DNA of 64,000 nucleotides, taken from positions 3,150,303-3,214,302 of the forward strand of contig JAZAYU010000061.1 of assembly GCA_038501625.1 (NCBI GenBank). The letters run 5' to 3'. A model generated the notes under the pieces. It worked only from the letters and a program-made list of their open reading frames with translations, did not search any database and was not told the origin of the DNA. Positions 32,380 to 43,618 of this stretch are shown one piece after another. A program made the translations under genes and the position numbers. Every line of letters starts with the position of its first letter. Within the stretch, counting starts at the first letter, position 1. This stretch comes from Corbicula japonica. Its lineage: Eukaryota; Mollusca; Bivalvia; Venerida; Cyrenidae.

Positions 32380-33660
32380 AACATTCGCAATTACCCGCCA
32401 AAAGGGAGAGGTAACCACCCTATACACCAGGGGGAAGTCACAGCCCCCGCTCTACAAAGGGCAGATCACCCTACACACACCCGCCACCAGGGGAGGACAA
32501 CCCCACACAAATTAGGCGACACCCTACCGCAAGGAGAGTTGATCCCAGGTAGAACATCAGGGAGGGAGGGTTAACCCCATCAGGTGAAGTACCCCATTCA
32601 GGGGGTAGATGACTCCGCTCAAAAAGGGGGAGGTACCCCCGGGGAAGCACACCAGGTCGGAGTACCTCCAGGGGTGAGGTGATCCCATACCACTAGATGA
32701 GGTGACCCCCCTTCCCACAACAGGAGGTGACCCCGCCCCGCCAGGGGAAGTGACCCCCGCCACCAGGGCAAGTGAACCCCTACCATGGGGAGGTGACCCT
32801 ACACAAGAGGTGACCCTCCCCTTCTATGGCGAGGTAACACCCAAGGGGGAGGTGACCTCATACCATACATTAGTGGGAGGTAACCCCGCCCCGTAACCAG
32901 GGTAGGTGACCCCTACGCCCACCATGGAGGTGACCCTCAACCCCACCACGGTGGTGACTCACCCACACCGCGGAGGTGACCCTTACCCCCACCACGGGGC
33001 ACGGCGGTGACTTCCAATCTCGGTCGGTGGGATGTTACCCCCCCCCCCACTTGGTGGGACGTGACCCCTCCCACTAAGAGCAAAGTGTGGAGGTTACCCT
33101 CTTCCCTGTAGGGGGAGGTGACCCCACCTCTCTCTAGGGGTGATGATCTCCCACTAGGGGAGGTGACACTACCCCACCTTGGTAAGAGTTTACCTCCAGG
33201 GTGGAGGTAACCCCGTCCGACTAGGGGGAGGTTACTCCCTACCACAAGGGGGAAGTGACCCCTCTCCCACTAGGGGGAGGGACCTTCCGCTACGGGAAGG
33301 TGACCCCCTCCAACTTGGTGGGACGTAAACCCCTCCCATAAGGTGACCCACTTCCACTAGTGGGGAGGTGATTAGAACCTATGCCCTCTATGGGTATTTG
33401 ACCCCCGCACTAGTGGAAATGACACCACGCCCTCCCTCTCTAGAGAGGGGACCTAGGGAAGATGACCCCATCACTTCTCTAGCGAAGGTGACCTACCCCT
33501 CTCTCGGGAAGATGACCCCAACCACCCTCTACCCTCTAGAGGAGTTGACTACCCTCACTCCCCTCTAGGGGAAGTTGACCCTCTCCCCCCCCCCCCCCAC
33601 ACACACACAGAGGAGGGTAATCTCCCACCGCCAAACCGGGATAACCGGATGGAGGATTTC
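32380..33660. repeat. G/C-rich degenerate minisatellite with GGTGACC core
   Basis: Dozens of imperfect units of roughly 20-35 bp repeat the theme CTAGGGGGAGGTGACCCC, with variants GGTAACC and GTTGACC. It ends in a C run and CACACACACA (about 33584-33608). Base composition is far more G/C-rich than the surroundings. Open frames in all directions come from the lack of A/T stops. Many units contain the self-complementary GGTGACC, so the array has countless small inverted repeats. Confidence 0.9.
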
Positions 33661-34010
33661 AAATAAGTAAGGAACAATGGTGCGATCACCCAACTCATTT
33701 AAGAGCCTTCAGTCATTCCCTGTACTGAAGTGCAAATAAAAGGTTAAAATGCCTTCTTATATCAAAACAATATCACTCTCCAGTGACTTTCAAATGCCCT
33801 GTTTCCTTGTGGTTTTTTCTTCCGTGATTTTTGAAAGACTAGACCATTTGTAAATACATTATTGAAAAAACAATTGAGAATAGTTAGAAATAATAACCTT
33901 TGTCTCTGATTTCTTCCGAAATATGATGGGTTTTTTAATAAAGGGACTTAATTCAAATAACTTTCGTTATATATCTTGAATATATTTCGTTTGTAGTCCA
34001 ATCATTGACA
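33661..34010. other. No recognised feature
   Basis: AT-rich DNA after the minisatellite; no gene or repeat copy recognised. Confidence 0.4.
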
Positions 34011-34011
34011 G

Positions 34012-34084
34012 GGATCCGAATAGCTCATTTGATTAAGCCGCAAAATAACGGAAAACCAACAATTCAGGTTCGATTCTTGGAACT
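34012..34084 (+). repeat. tRNA-like sequence, probable SINE head
   Basis: TAGCTCATTTGATTAAGC (A-box type, 34021-34038) and CAGGTTCGATTCTTGG (B-box type, 34066-34081) are spaced as in a tRNA. The acceptor stem GGATCCG does not pair well with the 3' side, so a degenerate tRNA-derived SINE is more likely than a working tRNA gene. Confidence 0.45.
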
Positions 34085-34126
34085 GTTAATATATATAATT
34101 TAAAGTGTGCTTTTTTATTTTAGGGA

Positions 34127-34300
34127 TAAGGGCCTTCCACAGTCGTCATTGAACTTTCATCAATAAAAACCCTCTGACGGTAAAATACCGTTGAAAAATA
34201 ACTTTGCACGAATAAATGTTATTTGATGTATCTTTATTTTACACACCTTAAGAAATGTTAGAACATTTCCGCAAAATACCGTTATACCTTAACATTCAAA
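34127..34300 (+). mobile_element. Diverged end of the TTAA foldback family
   Basis: GGGCCTTCCACAGTCGTC, CATCAATAAAAA, GGTAAAATACCGTT, AACTTTGCACGAATAAATG and TATCTTTATTTTACACACC follow the order of the left end of the 689-bp element (43623-44311), with many changes. The right end was not found with confidence. Confidence 0.5.
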
Positions 34301-35039
34301 AAATTCAATTAACATCCACACGCAAAACCATGTACTAATCAATTGTAATAGCCCACATAAGTAATATGATACCGACAATATCTTTTTTAAAATAATAACG
34401 TGTATTTAGACACATAGACTGACCTCTGGCCAATATACATTTGGGCCTTGACATGTACATACACTTAATAAAAAAATAGCTTTTGCTGTTCTTGGCGAAT
34501 TTTGTAAATTTTAAGTACATACCATTCACAGCTGTAATTCGAGAAAATGATGTTTTTACCGCAGTTGTCAATTATATAGGTAATAATAGCTCATTTAGGT
34601 GTAATTATTCAAAAGACATATACTTACGAACAAAAGTATTTCACGCGGCTGTATTTTTGTTATATTCAGTTAACCAACAAGTATTTTTTGTTTTTGTTCA
34701 TTTTGCACATAACGTGTAACCATTTGTTGTGTGCAAATAAACGATCCATGATTTTACGCAAAAATGTAAATCTAACTTGAAACCAGCGTGAGCGAGGTCT
34801 AATATTATGAAAATTTAAAGCTAAGAATATTCCAGCTTGCTATATTATTTATATGTCAATGACGCCGTTAATATGAACGTTTTACGTTAGGGAATTCAGA
34901 AGGATTGCTCGAAGCAACTTACCAATGTGTATTTAATATAAATGCCAAACATAGCCACTGCTATTCATTTTTCTACTTCTTCAGTAATAAAAAAGTTCAA
35001 CATTCTATTTATAGGCATTATATATAATATTTGGTAATC
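34301..35039. other. No recognised feature
   Basis: AT-rich. Two overlapping opposite frames (34335-34571 minus, 34483-34719 plus) show no family pattern. Confidence 0.4.
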
Positions 35040-35525
35040 AGACGTTTAGGCCGCAAAATTCACGAAATTATGAAATTTAAAGATAAGTTTTCTTTGCTTG
35101 TCTTCGAGTTATGTACGTTGCAATAGACAACTAATGCATTAAAAGTTTATAACTTGATTCAGAGCCTTTATTTTTTTGAGAATAAACTTCTTTTTCAGAC
35201 GTTTAGGCCGCTAGGACGCTAACTTTAAAATAGAGGGAATCTTAAACTTAGTTCTAATTCGCTGCAATGGACATGAAAACATTAATATCTCGATACAAGG
35301 TTTTTAAGTATAAACCGATTTTTTAGACGTTTAGGCGCTTCATAAAATTATGAAATCAATAAATTAATTCAACTTCATTTCTTGATGATATGTATGCTGC
35401 AGCAGTGAAAATGAATTCGTTTATAAATATCTTTTTAGAGCCTTTTTTATTTGTGTTATACTTTTATTATTAAGACGTTTAGGCCGCTAGGCCGCCAACT
35501 ACACGCTACTGAGCCGCCAAACCGA
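35040..35525 (+). repeat. Four-copy tandem repeat marked by AGACGTTTAGGCCGC
   Basis: The mark recurs at about 35040, 35199, 35327 and 35473 (spacing about 130-160 bp). It is followed each time by similar AT-rich filler including AAAATTATGAAAT and TTATAA-TTGATTCAGAGCC / TTTTTAGAGCC. Units are diverged, so the array is old. Confidence 0.75.
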
Positions 35526-36835
35526 CAACTTCACAAATCGTGTCTTCATATATATCGCTCAACAAGAATAAGTAGTTGTTAATGTAATTTTTGATGTACA
35601 CTTTTAATCATTTTTGTGAAAATAATCGTGTTTTTTTGGACCATCGTCTTTGCTTAACATAATTATAGCAAGCTGCAAGCACTTAAACAAATTTCTATAG
35701 CTTATATAAGGGAAATGATATTAAAGTGTAATATTGGAATAAAACCTTATCCAGGATCGTCTCATTTTTTCCGATTAAACACAGCTATGCCGATGTAAAA
35801 TTTCATGATGTGTCGGGTCACTTCAAAACTAGGACACTTTAACAAATCAAAGAAAACAAAGCAATATAATCCAAGATTTTCGGTCATTTTCAAATGCTCT
35901 CTGAATGTTTATTGTGAGAGTTATTGTGATTTTTCCCAAATGGCATTTAATGAGATCATATTTAATTACGTCATCAAATTGTCTCAATGAAATACGATGC
36001 AGATGCGCACGCAATTCTTTTAACATAAACTGAAACTGTCGGAGGGAGAAGAATACAAGAAGTAGAACGGTTAAAAGTACAATGCATGATTGACATGATT
36101 AGCTTGCATGGAACACTGAGCACTGTAGAGTAATGTAATTAGTGAACTTACCAATGTAGTTAACAGCCTATCAGATGTCCGGATCGCAACAACAAGCAGT
36201 CACATAAGAGTACATTTAATTGGGGAAACAGAATTGCACGAGTTGTTGGAATGCTAGAGCAATGAACCCGCGAAGAAATATTGTTCCCTTGATGCACTTT
36301 GTCAATCTTGCTTTTTATGTTGGTGTGCAAAAATATCTTGCGGGTCAGCAGGCAAAAAATCGACACTTTGGTCTGTTTAGGGACGAATACGTAGGAAAAA
36401 AACAGAATGCTGAATCGTAAACGACAACTGCGATAAAGGACGTTAATGAACGATACTTTCGACAACCTTAAGAAGAGGTCGATACAAAACATTGGGAAGT
36501 GTGAACACTCTTTGAATACTGTTAAAATCAGAGATACTTAGCAGTGATGGTTCATCTTTTAAATGCATTGAAAATATGATTTTTTTTCTCTGTGGATGAG
36601 GCATAAGCTATAAGCACCTTAAGATCCACATCGGCCTATAGAGCAAAAATAAAAGAGAAATCAAAAATGTCACACATGTAAACATGTACATAAGAATTTG
36701 CCTAGTAATTTGATTAAAACATAAACAGGTATTTGTCATGGATAATAGAATAACACTTTAATTACATAAACATTCAAACAATAATATTAAAAAGTGTAGA
36801 AATAACATTAGTCTTTCATTAAATGAAGATTGTTT
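35526..36835. other. No recognised feature
   Basis: AT-rich. Overlapping frames at 36160-36492 (minus) and 36220-36420 (plus) have no recognised protein pattern, and I do not call them genes. Confidence 0.4.
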
Positions 36836-37830
36836 CTCGTAATCAAGAGTGTATTTTCATCAATAAACTTTCAGATGGAAACAAAAAAAATGAATTTTGG
36901 ATACACATGTACGGGAATTCAATGAAGCGCTAATAAGGCAAAAAACCTTTGTTTTCGGAGAAACTTAGAGAAACAACAAATCCTTCGAGGCATTCAATTT
37001 GCCAAGAGCCTCTAATCTAGTTGCCACTCAAGCAATTAAGATGTTTTGTAATTTATTCATACAAATGTAAAAAAAACTAGAATGTTACCGGAAACTAAAA
37101 ACTAAACTTAATTTTCTCAGATAGTGAATTTGGAAAAAGAACTTTGTGGTGCACATAAATCATATTTTAAGTTTCCCATTGAGTATTCCGTAGTCTATTA
37201 AACATTGTAAAATCTGTCAAACCGTCAACCTCTTCGTTATGTGTTCCGGTTATTATTATGATCTTAAAACAAACCATATAACTCTCGCAGAAAAACATTC
37301 CTTGTACAACAAAAACAGATCTAACTTGTTCGTGAAAATAAACTTTTTAAAAAGTTTCATATTTTAGAAGCTGGTCTTTATTTTGAGAAAATAATCGATA
37401 AAGTTTTGCTACCGAAACCTGTATGGAATAATCGTATTTTTTAAGCTTTGTCTCATTTGGATAAACCATTGTGTTTCCAAGTTTGACTGAGGTCCTTTAT
37501 TAAGTTGCGAAGTTATGATCCAACAATTAACAATTACTTTTTTTTGTTAAATTATTATTTATGAACATCATTATAGGTTTCAATGGAAGTTTGGGTTTCG
37601 TTTGAAATTCGTGAAGGGTTATAAAATATGTTCCAGACAAGAGCTTTGTAACGGACTAATGAAGGACATGACGAACCCCAACCCGGCCAATTAATATCAG
37701 GAACATAAAATAAAAGTGTATTATTCTGGTTCGTTGGCCGGCACAGGTTATTGTCTGTGTAAATTTTTGAAGTTAATTTAGACAATTTGCTGAGAATAGA
37801 CAATTTCAGTTAATGAACCACTAAACTAAT
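36836..37830 (+). repeat. Segmental duplication block II-a
   Basis: Direct copy of 17277-18345 (intron after monooxygenase exon 4), clearly diverged, with indels. Exons 5 and 6 do not follow it, so the copy carries no coding part. Confidence 0.85.
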
Positions 37831-37932
37831 TTAGCAGTATATACGTATGTACAAAACATTGTGGGCAAAAAAGCCACAGACATTTTTACTGCATAATATT
37901 CATTACACAATCTGGAACAATGAACACTTTAA

Positions 37933-38156
37933 CCCTTTCCTCCATAGACACACCTTTATTGCGTTGGCGAACAGTGTAGATCCAGATCAGCCGGCAAATC
38001 CGTGCCCTCTGATCAGGATCTAAACAGTTCGCTTTTTTATTCGTTAGGTTATTTCTGACCAAAATGCGACAAGTGCAGATCCTGATCAGACGGCACAGAT
38101 GTGCCGGCTGATCTGGATCTACACTGGTGGCACATGCGTATTTATGGAGGAAAGAG
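37933..38156. mobile_element. Family D foldback MITE, 224 bp, TTAA on both sides
   Basis: The left end CCCTTTCCTCCATAGACACA is preceded by TTAA (37929-37932). The right end TATGGAGGAAAGAG is followed by TTAA (38157-38160). Inner arms GTGTAGATCCAGATCAGCCGG and inverse are shared with 23695-23918, which has the opposite orientation here. Confidence 0.87.
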
Positions 38157-38464
38157 TTAACATACTGTAGAGCTTTTAAAAACATCTCTTTCAGTAATCC
38201 GACCCAAACATCATGAGGACGTCATTGACGTCATGTTCACAACAGCACACATTTTAACGACATGTATTTGTTATAACTGTTGTTGTTTTTTCAAAACACA
38301 CTCAGCTAAACATGATGTACATTTTATCATTTTCTTACAATTTAAAGTAACTGTTCTAACACGAGTCAAATGGTATGTAATACATTTTCAACTGAAATGC
38401 ACGTAGCAATTCGACGATGCCATCAAATTGTACTCCCTCGTAGAAAAGGGAAATAAATCATATG

Positions 38465-39165
38465 AGGTTGGGGCTAAGTCAGGACTGTATAGACGATGGT
38501 CTACAACTTCAAGGGAATGTTTGAAGATCAAGTGGCAGCGGTAAGACGCACGGTGCGTTGCCGTGATCAGATGATTGTTACTAATTGCACCCTGATTAAG
38601 AATCTGTAAACATGTAAATGTGCACGATTAATATTCATATCATATGTATGTATACCAACATATACTTGGCAAATTTTCAAAATAGACTCATAGTTATTCT
38701 TGCAAATACCCGAAACATAACGAAGTATAATGTTACACGGGTGTCATATGTAAACAGATATTTGAATTGTAAAAGGGTTCAGTTAGAAAAAAATATCTCG
38801 AAGTTAATAGTTAATAGAGTATACTGCGCTAACAACACAATATTGAACTTGTATTACCTAAACCGTTCTGTTAATTGTCGTGATTTTTTTTTTCGAAAAT
38901 TGAATTGAGGAGTTGTTCAACATAATGATTTTTTGTTACACATCTTCTTTCTCCCACCGTTACTTAATATTCCACTGACCTCAGAAATGTTATAAAGCGT
39001 CACGAACGTCAAGTCAGCTTTAACAGGTCATAACGTTGCAGTTTGATAAAAAAAAATGCAAAATGACGTACTGTTTCAAACAAATTTGCAAAAGAATTCC
39101 ATTGCGCCGGTTTAGTCAAGCGACGTAGTGATTCTTACGACTACAAATACGGCAATAAGTTTAGC
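38465..39165 (-). repeat. Segmental duplication block II-b, inverted
   Basis: Reverse complement of about 20665-21300: GGGGCTAAGTCAGGA, GAAGATCAAGTGGCAGCGG, CCGTGATCAGATGATTGTTA, GCGCCGGTTTAGTCAAGCGACG. A detached piece, 37850-37890, matches 20614-20655. So the inversion has at least one extra breakpoint. Confidence 0.8.
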
Positions 39166-39182
39166 AACAACTTATATTTGTC

Positions 39183-39258
39183 ACTGACCGTCCCTCGGGT
39201 TTTCATTTTTGTCAATTATTTGTTGTGTCTTTTTTGAAACTGATAATTATATTAACCA

Positions 39259-39319
<61 letters not shown>

Positions 39320-39410
39320 TCTTCTTCTTCTTCTTGACTGTGTGGGGAGGCTGTTTTTCTGAATGTGGCAATTCCTGATATGCATATGTCGCCTTTTATA
39401 CAAAACAAAA
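39183..39410 (+). repeat. Family A repeat with expanded (CT)n and (CTT)n
   Basis: It begins CACTGACCG and shortens straight to CCCTCGGG (the AAGGCGGTAA part is lost), then a (CT)n run (about 39258-39315), (CTT)n (39315-39335), GACTGTGTGGGGAGGCTG and TTCCTGATATGCATATG. The equivalent position in the copy at 24266-24690 has only a short pyrimidine run. Confidence 0.85.
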
Positions 39411-39940
39411 AGCTAATTTCATTGTCACGTGTTTTGATAAGTGCGCGATGACCTTACTAAGATTATACATTATTATAAAATGGAACCTAAAGTCTGCAAG
39501 TTGGTTAATTTCATAACATTGAAAAACTAACTCTAATTTGAGACTTCTCTTGTGAAATTCAATACTGAAAGTTTCTTATTCCAAGCTTGTCAAAGTTTAT
39601 AACATCTATGAACGGAATTCCAGTGAATAAACTTGAACGATAAAAATGTACTGTTACTGGAATATTGAATGTAAATTAGAAAGCCTGTCGGCTCTGTCAA
39701 GATAAAGTTTCAAGATTCACTTTACTTGGCAAACAAAGTTCGCAGGAAGTGTCGATGTGCAAGACACATGATGGTATACACCCATCAAGGCTTTGAATAT
39801 TTATATTTCCTTTTTGTCGGAAATTATAGCTGTCTCTATCCTGCTGACATTAATTGAACTTATGGGTATCTACCTTGTGCAGAAGTGCTTATTAGGAGTT
39901 TATGTGATTGTATGTTGTCTTGACTTAAATTTTATGGGGA
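39411..39940 (+). repeat. Segmental duplication block II-c
   Basis: Direct copy of 24691-25260, including AGCCTGTCGGCTCTGTCAAG and TTGTGCAGAAGTGCTTATTA. No coding potential. Confidence 0.85.
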
Positions 39941-39947
39941 CCATACG

Positions 39948-40105
39948 CCGCTGAACATGGAATGGTATTAATCTAGAAATACCGCATTGAAGTTTCCATG
40001 TTCACCGTCATATGCATACCATCGTTTGGGATGGATCAAAATTGTACTGTTTATTGGTGTAAATATTGAGTTGCGCTCAACACCGGGCTAGGCGGCGTGG
40101 GTAGT
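39948..40105 (+). repeat. Family E repeat, partial
   Basis: CCATACGCCGCTGAACATGG, TATTAATCTAGAAATACCGC, CATATGCATACCATCGTTTG, TTGTACTGTTTATTGGTG and CTAGGCGGCGTGGG follow family E. It breaks off where the satellite-like array starts. Confidence 0.68.
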
Positions 40106-40109
40106 GTAC

Positions 40110-40770
40110 AAACTGGCAAGTTAATTGGAGGTCTTTGAACCCCTGGAATGAATATCATGAAACTTAAGTGAAATGTTCAGTTCATGAACATGATGTGCTG
40201 AACCCATGTTCCAACCTGGCTGGCTCAAGGTCAAGGCTGCCTTTGGTGTTTGAGCATATTTCGTGCCCGGTCCATAACTTTTCAACCATTAGAAGGAATT
40301 TCATGAAACTTTAGTCAAACGTTCTCCCCATGAAGACGACGTGCAGAACTCATGTTCCAATATGGCCGCCTTAATGTCAAGGTCACCAGTGGTGTTTTTT
40401 GAAAAGCCTTGAAGGAATTTCATTAAAGTTGCATACTTTGTGTCCGGTCTATAACTTTTTAACCCCTAGAACAAATTTCATGAAACTTTAGTCCAATGTT
40501 CTCCCCATCAAGACGACGTGCAGAATCCATGTTCCAACATGGCCGGCTCAATGTCAAGGTCACCAGTGGTGTTTGAAGATCTGAACCATGCATTTCGTGT
40601 CCAGTTCATATCTTCTGAACCCCTGGAATGAATATCATGAAACTTAAGTGAAATGTTCCGTTCATGAACCTGATGTGCAGAACCCATGTTCCAACCTGGC
40701 TGGCTCAAGGTCAAGGACGCCTGTGGTGTTTGAGCAGGCCAATACTCTGAAACTTATCTGAACATGACAT
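40110..40770 (+). repeat. Tandem array of about 160-bp units, bivalve satellite-like
   Basis: CATGTTCCAA recurs at about 40205, 40351, 40528 and 40685. Each time it is followed by -CTGGC or -TGGC, then CTCAAGGTCAAGG or TCAAGGTCACC and TGGTGTTTGA, later TTTCATGAAACTT and GACGTGCAGAA. Spacing is about 146-177 bp. From memory this looks like the old bivalve repeat class known as BIV160; a database match is needed. The minus frame at 40508-40714 is a by-product. Confidence 0.75.
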
Positions 40771-40904
40771 ACCCTTGCACTTGAATTGGCTTCCACCTGC
40801 CTGCCCGTTGCCCAGAGCTATTGTTTAATTTGCTCTTAATCATCCATAACCTTTCCCACATTCACATCTGCGGCGGGGGATATTGCTGTCGTTCCGACTG
40901 CCTT

Positions 40905-42296
40905 GTCACATTAGGAAATTAATATATTAAGGTTTATGGAAATCCGTCATCTTTTTAATATTGGCTATTCATCCTTATTAATGGGGTTGTTCTTTTAAGA
41001 CGAAATAGCAAAACTAATCGAAAAGCATGCGATTAATCATGTGGTAATATTGTGAACGCCATGGGATTTCAACATATTGCAAGCGTGTACTTATATATAA
41101 TTCACATCAAATTACATTTGCGGATAATACAAGAATGCACTTTAGTTCGTAATAAAAGGTTTAAAATCGGAACGCCTACTTCTCAGCATCAACATAGACA
41201 GTGGGAAAAACCAAACCTAACGCTGCGCGACAATCTTTTCTTTTTTACAGCGGTATCTCCGTCACTCCATACCATGTTCTTTAATAATTATATAACATAT
41301 TGGATGACCCTGACCAACTTATTGATAAGACTCACTGCTGAACCAATGTGACATTTTTGTTTTTTGTTGACAAAAAATTGCGAAGTCTTAACATTTAGTT
41401 ACTGGATATTATTTTACGATATTGCCTCTACCTGGGAGCGAACCCGCACCGTCACGGCGACAGCGCGTAGCCTTGCAATTCCGACAACGCAACCGATTTA
41501 ACAAACCCCAAAAAAGTTGATCGAATAGCCAGTTCTACGTAATCATCACATCGGTAACGGGTTATTTTACTAATAACAGTTCTGACTATATTATGTTTTA
41601 TTAATTAGATAATATGTTAAAGTCTTAAAAGACGCATGTCCGTTTTTGTTAATCTCAATCCGTTGCAAACTAGACAATGAACACAACTTTTGGGTTTTTT
41701 GTTCAAGACATGTAAACGTTTTGAGCTGAAACGTTATTCATAATATTTCAAGCTATATGTCTGGTGAAATTTGTTTATTTGACTGAAGATTCAAAAATCA
41801 TTGAAATGCTATTAATCATTTGTGTTATCTCAACGTTCTATCATATGATGGGTTGGCTAGGCGCCAATAATTTCTTGAACAAATCATAATTGTATCAGAA
41901 TTTTTTTTAAGAAATGATTTAGTTTAAAGAATGCAAGAAGGGTCATTATACTTTTAATAAAGCTCTGTATTCATTACTAGCAACAATGCCTACTTTCATC
42001 ATATTTTGGTTTGTGTCCTATCTGTAAACTAGTTCAGCTAATGCAAATACAAATCATTATGGTTAAAGAAAGTTGCAATTCCTAAACAACTCATTTTCCC
42101 AATATGAAAGGCCCTGGCTCTAATTCGAAAAACGATAAAAAAAAAACTGGATGATTCTACAAAGTAAAAGCAGATATGACAAGAAAGAAATAAATTTTGA
42201 TCATAATATAGCATAATTGCCGTTTTTAACTGACTGTATCAGTTCAATAATACCCCATGGGAGCTATATGCTACTTGTTCAATTGTGTAGAGCAAG
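40905..42296 (+). repeat. Segmental duplication block II-d
   Basis: Direct copy of 27271-29018 without the hAT insertion; from 41493 on it is also shared with 55334-56140. It includes a SINE (41421-41580). Confidence 0.88.
41421..41580 (-). repeat. tRNA-headed SINE piece
   Basis: The minus strand reads ACGGTGCGGGTTCGCTCCC (B-box type) with AAGGCTACGCGCTGTCGCC before it. The neighbouring block AAGTTGATCGAATAGCC to CATCGGTAACGGG is shared with 15412-15600. Its A-box is lost. Confidence 0.6.
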
Positions 42297-42626
42297 TATA
42301 TATGCCAGTCCTGCTAAGGGCATTAATAATATATGGAAAGCAGACCTTACGGAAGACATTATATCGAATTAATGTCATTTTATTGAGATTATAACGACTG
42401 TAGCCAGTCTAGGAGGTATAACATTTCATCTCAATAAATATTATGAGTAATATATTTCAAAGTCGTGATTGCAGTTTTTGTTTATTAATAATACATCTTA
42501 ACGTACAAAGGTAATATGGCGCTTTAATTGCAGTCGTTTACCAAACTAAGGTAACATTTTCTTTTTTACGATCACCTTCCAGATGTATATCCTTTAAGGC
42601 AAAAGTAAGTTAATAGATAATATCTG

Positions 42627-42763
42627 TATTTGAAATAAATATATATATAATATATATAAATTTGAACACAATAACATTCACCTGAAGAAGAGTCAAATAA
42701 ACTCGAAACGCGTTGTGAAATATTGGAGTTTGTCTTCCTTTATTTGTTTATATTTGAAATAAA
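42627..42763 (+). mobile_element. 111-bp insert with 13-bp target duplication, carries a hammerhead-like fold
   Basis: TATTTGAAATAAA occurs at 42627-42639 and again at 42751-42763. Unit 3 (near 56470) has one diverged copy, TATTTGGAATAAA, and no insert. The insert starts with an AT-repeat and ends in TTTGTTTA. A long, variable duplication fits target-primed retrotransposition of a truncated or minimal retroelement, possibly Penelope-like. Confidence 0.85.
42677..42719 (+). ncRNA. Candidate hammerhead ribozyme motif
   Basis: Stem I is TTCAC (42677-42681) with GTGAA (42715-42719). The core CTGAAGA is at 42682-42688. After one extra A, stem II is GAGT (42690-42693) with ACTC (42701-42704), closing a 7-base loop. 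GAAA is at 42705-42708, followed by the self-complementary CGCG and TT at the expected cleavage site (after 42714). The layout is that of minimal hammerheads with a very short stem III, described from Penelope-like elements. The unpaired A at 42689 is a departure from the standard core and may lower activity. Confidence 0.6.
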
Positions 42764-43618
42764 GGTAATAGATAATAATTTGAAATACACGGTTCAACAA
42801 AACAAATATTTTGACTTACATTTCCCGGTGTCGGTTGTGCGAGTATAAGTTTAATATATAGATATAAATTCAGTTATCTAATTTTATGTTTTTAGAAAAT
42901 AAAGCTACAGTAACTTAAGAACATATTACAGGCTCTGTTTAATTTAACCACGGCATGGCAGTAATTGAAATGTCATGAAATGTTTTTTAACTGGTTAAAC
43001 ATATTTATTCTTTTTTCTAATGAAATTCAATAAGAGCATTGTACTTGCTATTTCATGTATTACATAGTTCAATTCTTTTTAGGCTAGGTTATTGCCAGAT
43101 TGTTTGTTTGAAAGAAGCTATTTATAGTTTCAAGCACCACTACTTGAGGTAGATTCATTATAATGAATTTCGGAAAAAGACAAATCGTCGAAACAAAACA
43201 TGTTTATTGGAAATCATATTGACATATGTGTTCGAAAACGTCATAGACAGCAAATTGCTTCAATATGGGTTACGCCAAGCAAAAGGTTACACAAAACCTT
43301 CTTATTATATTTTTCAAACATATTCTGTGGCTAAAGAGCGCTTGACAGAAACAAATGAATATTTAAATGATTTCCAGTACCACATATATAATTATTGAAC
43401 TCAATTTGTAGACCTGTAGAGGTGCAAATAATATAAGGTTAAAAACTAACTTTTCTAAATTGACTAAATTTTAAGGTGGTAAAATGTCTGTGACAACCTT
43501 GGGTAGATCATTATAGGAAATATAAGATAGTTTGAATAATTTTAATAGATGTCATCGATATACACAATCCTATCAAAATAAATTAGAGTAGGATGGCAAC
43601 GATGTCATTTAAAACGTT

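Noticed and set aside
32308..33568. Several overlapping Pro/Gly-rich frames on both strands
   Set aside because: They arise because the G/C-rich minisatellite has few stop codons; no frame is kept from unit to unit.
35040..35525. CRISPR-like array (repeated marks with varied filler)
   Set aside because: The spacing is too long and uneven, the filler is itself repeated, and the genome is animal.
36160..36492. 110-residue minus frame and overlapping 66-residue plus frame
   Set aside because: No recognisable family, both strands are open over the same bases, and no gene structure is nearby.
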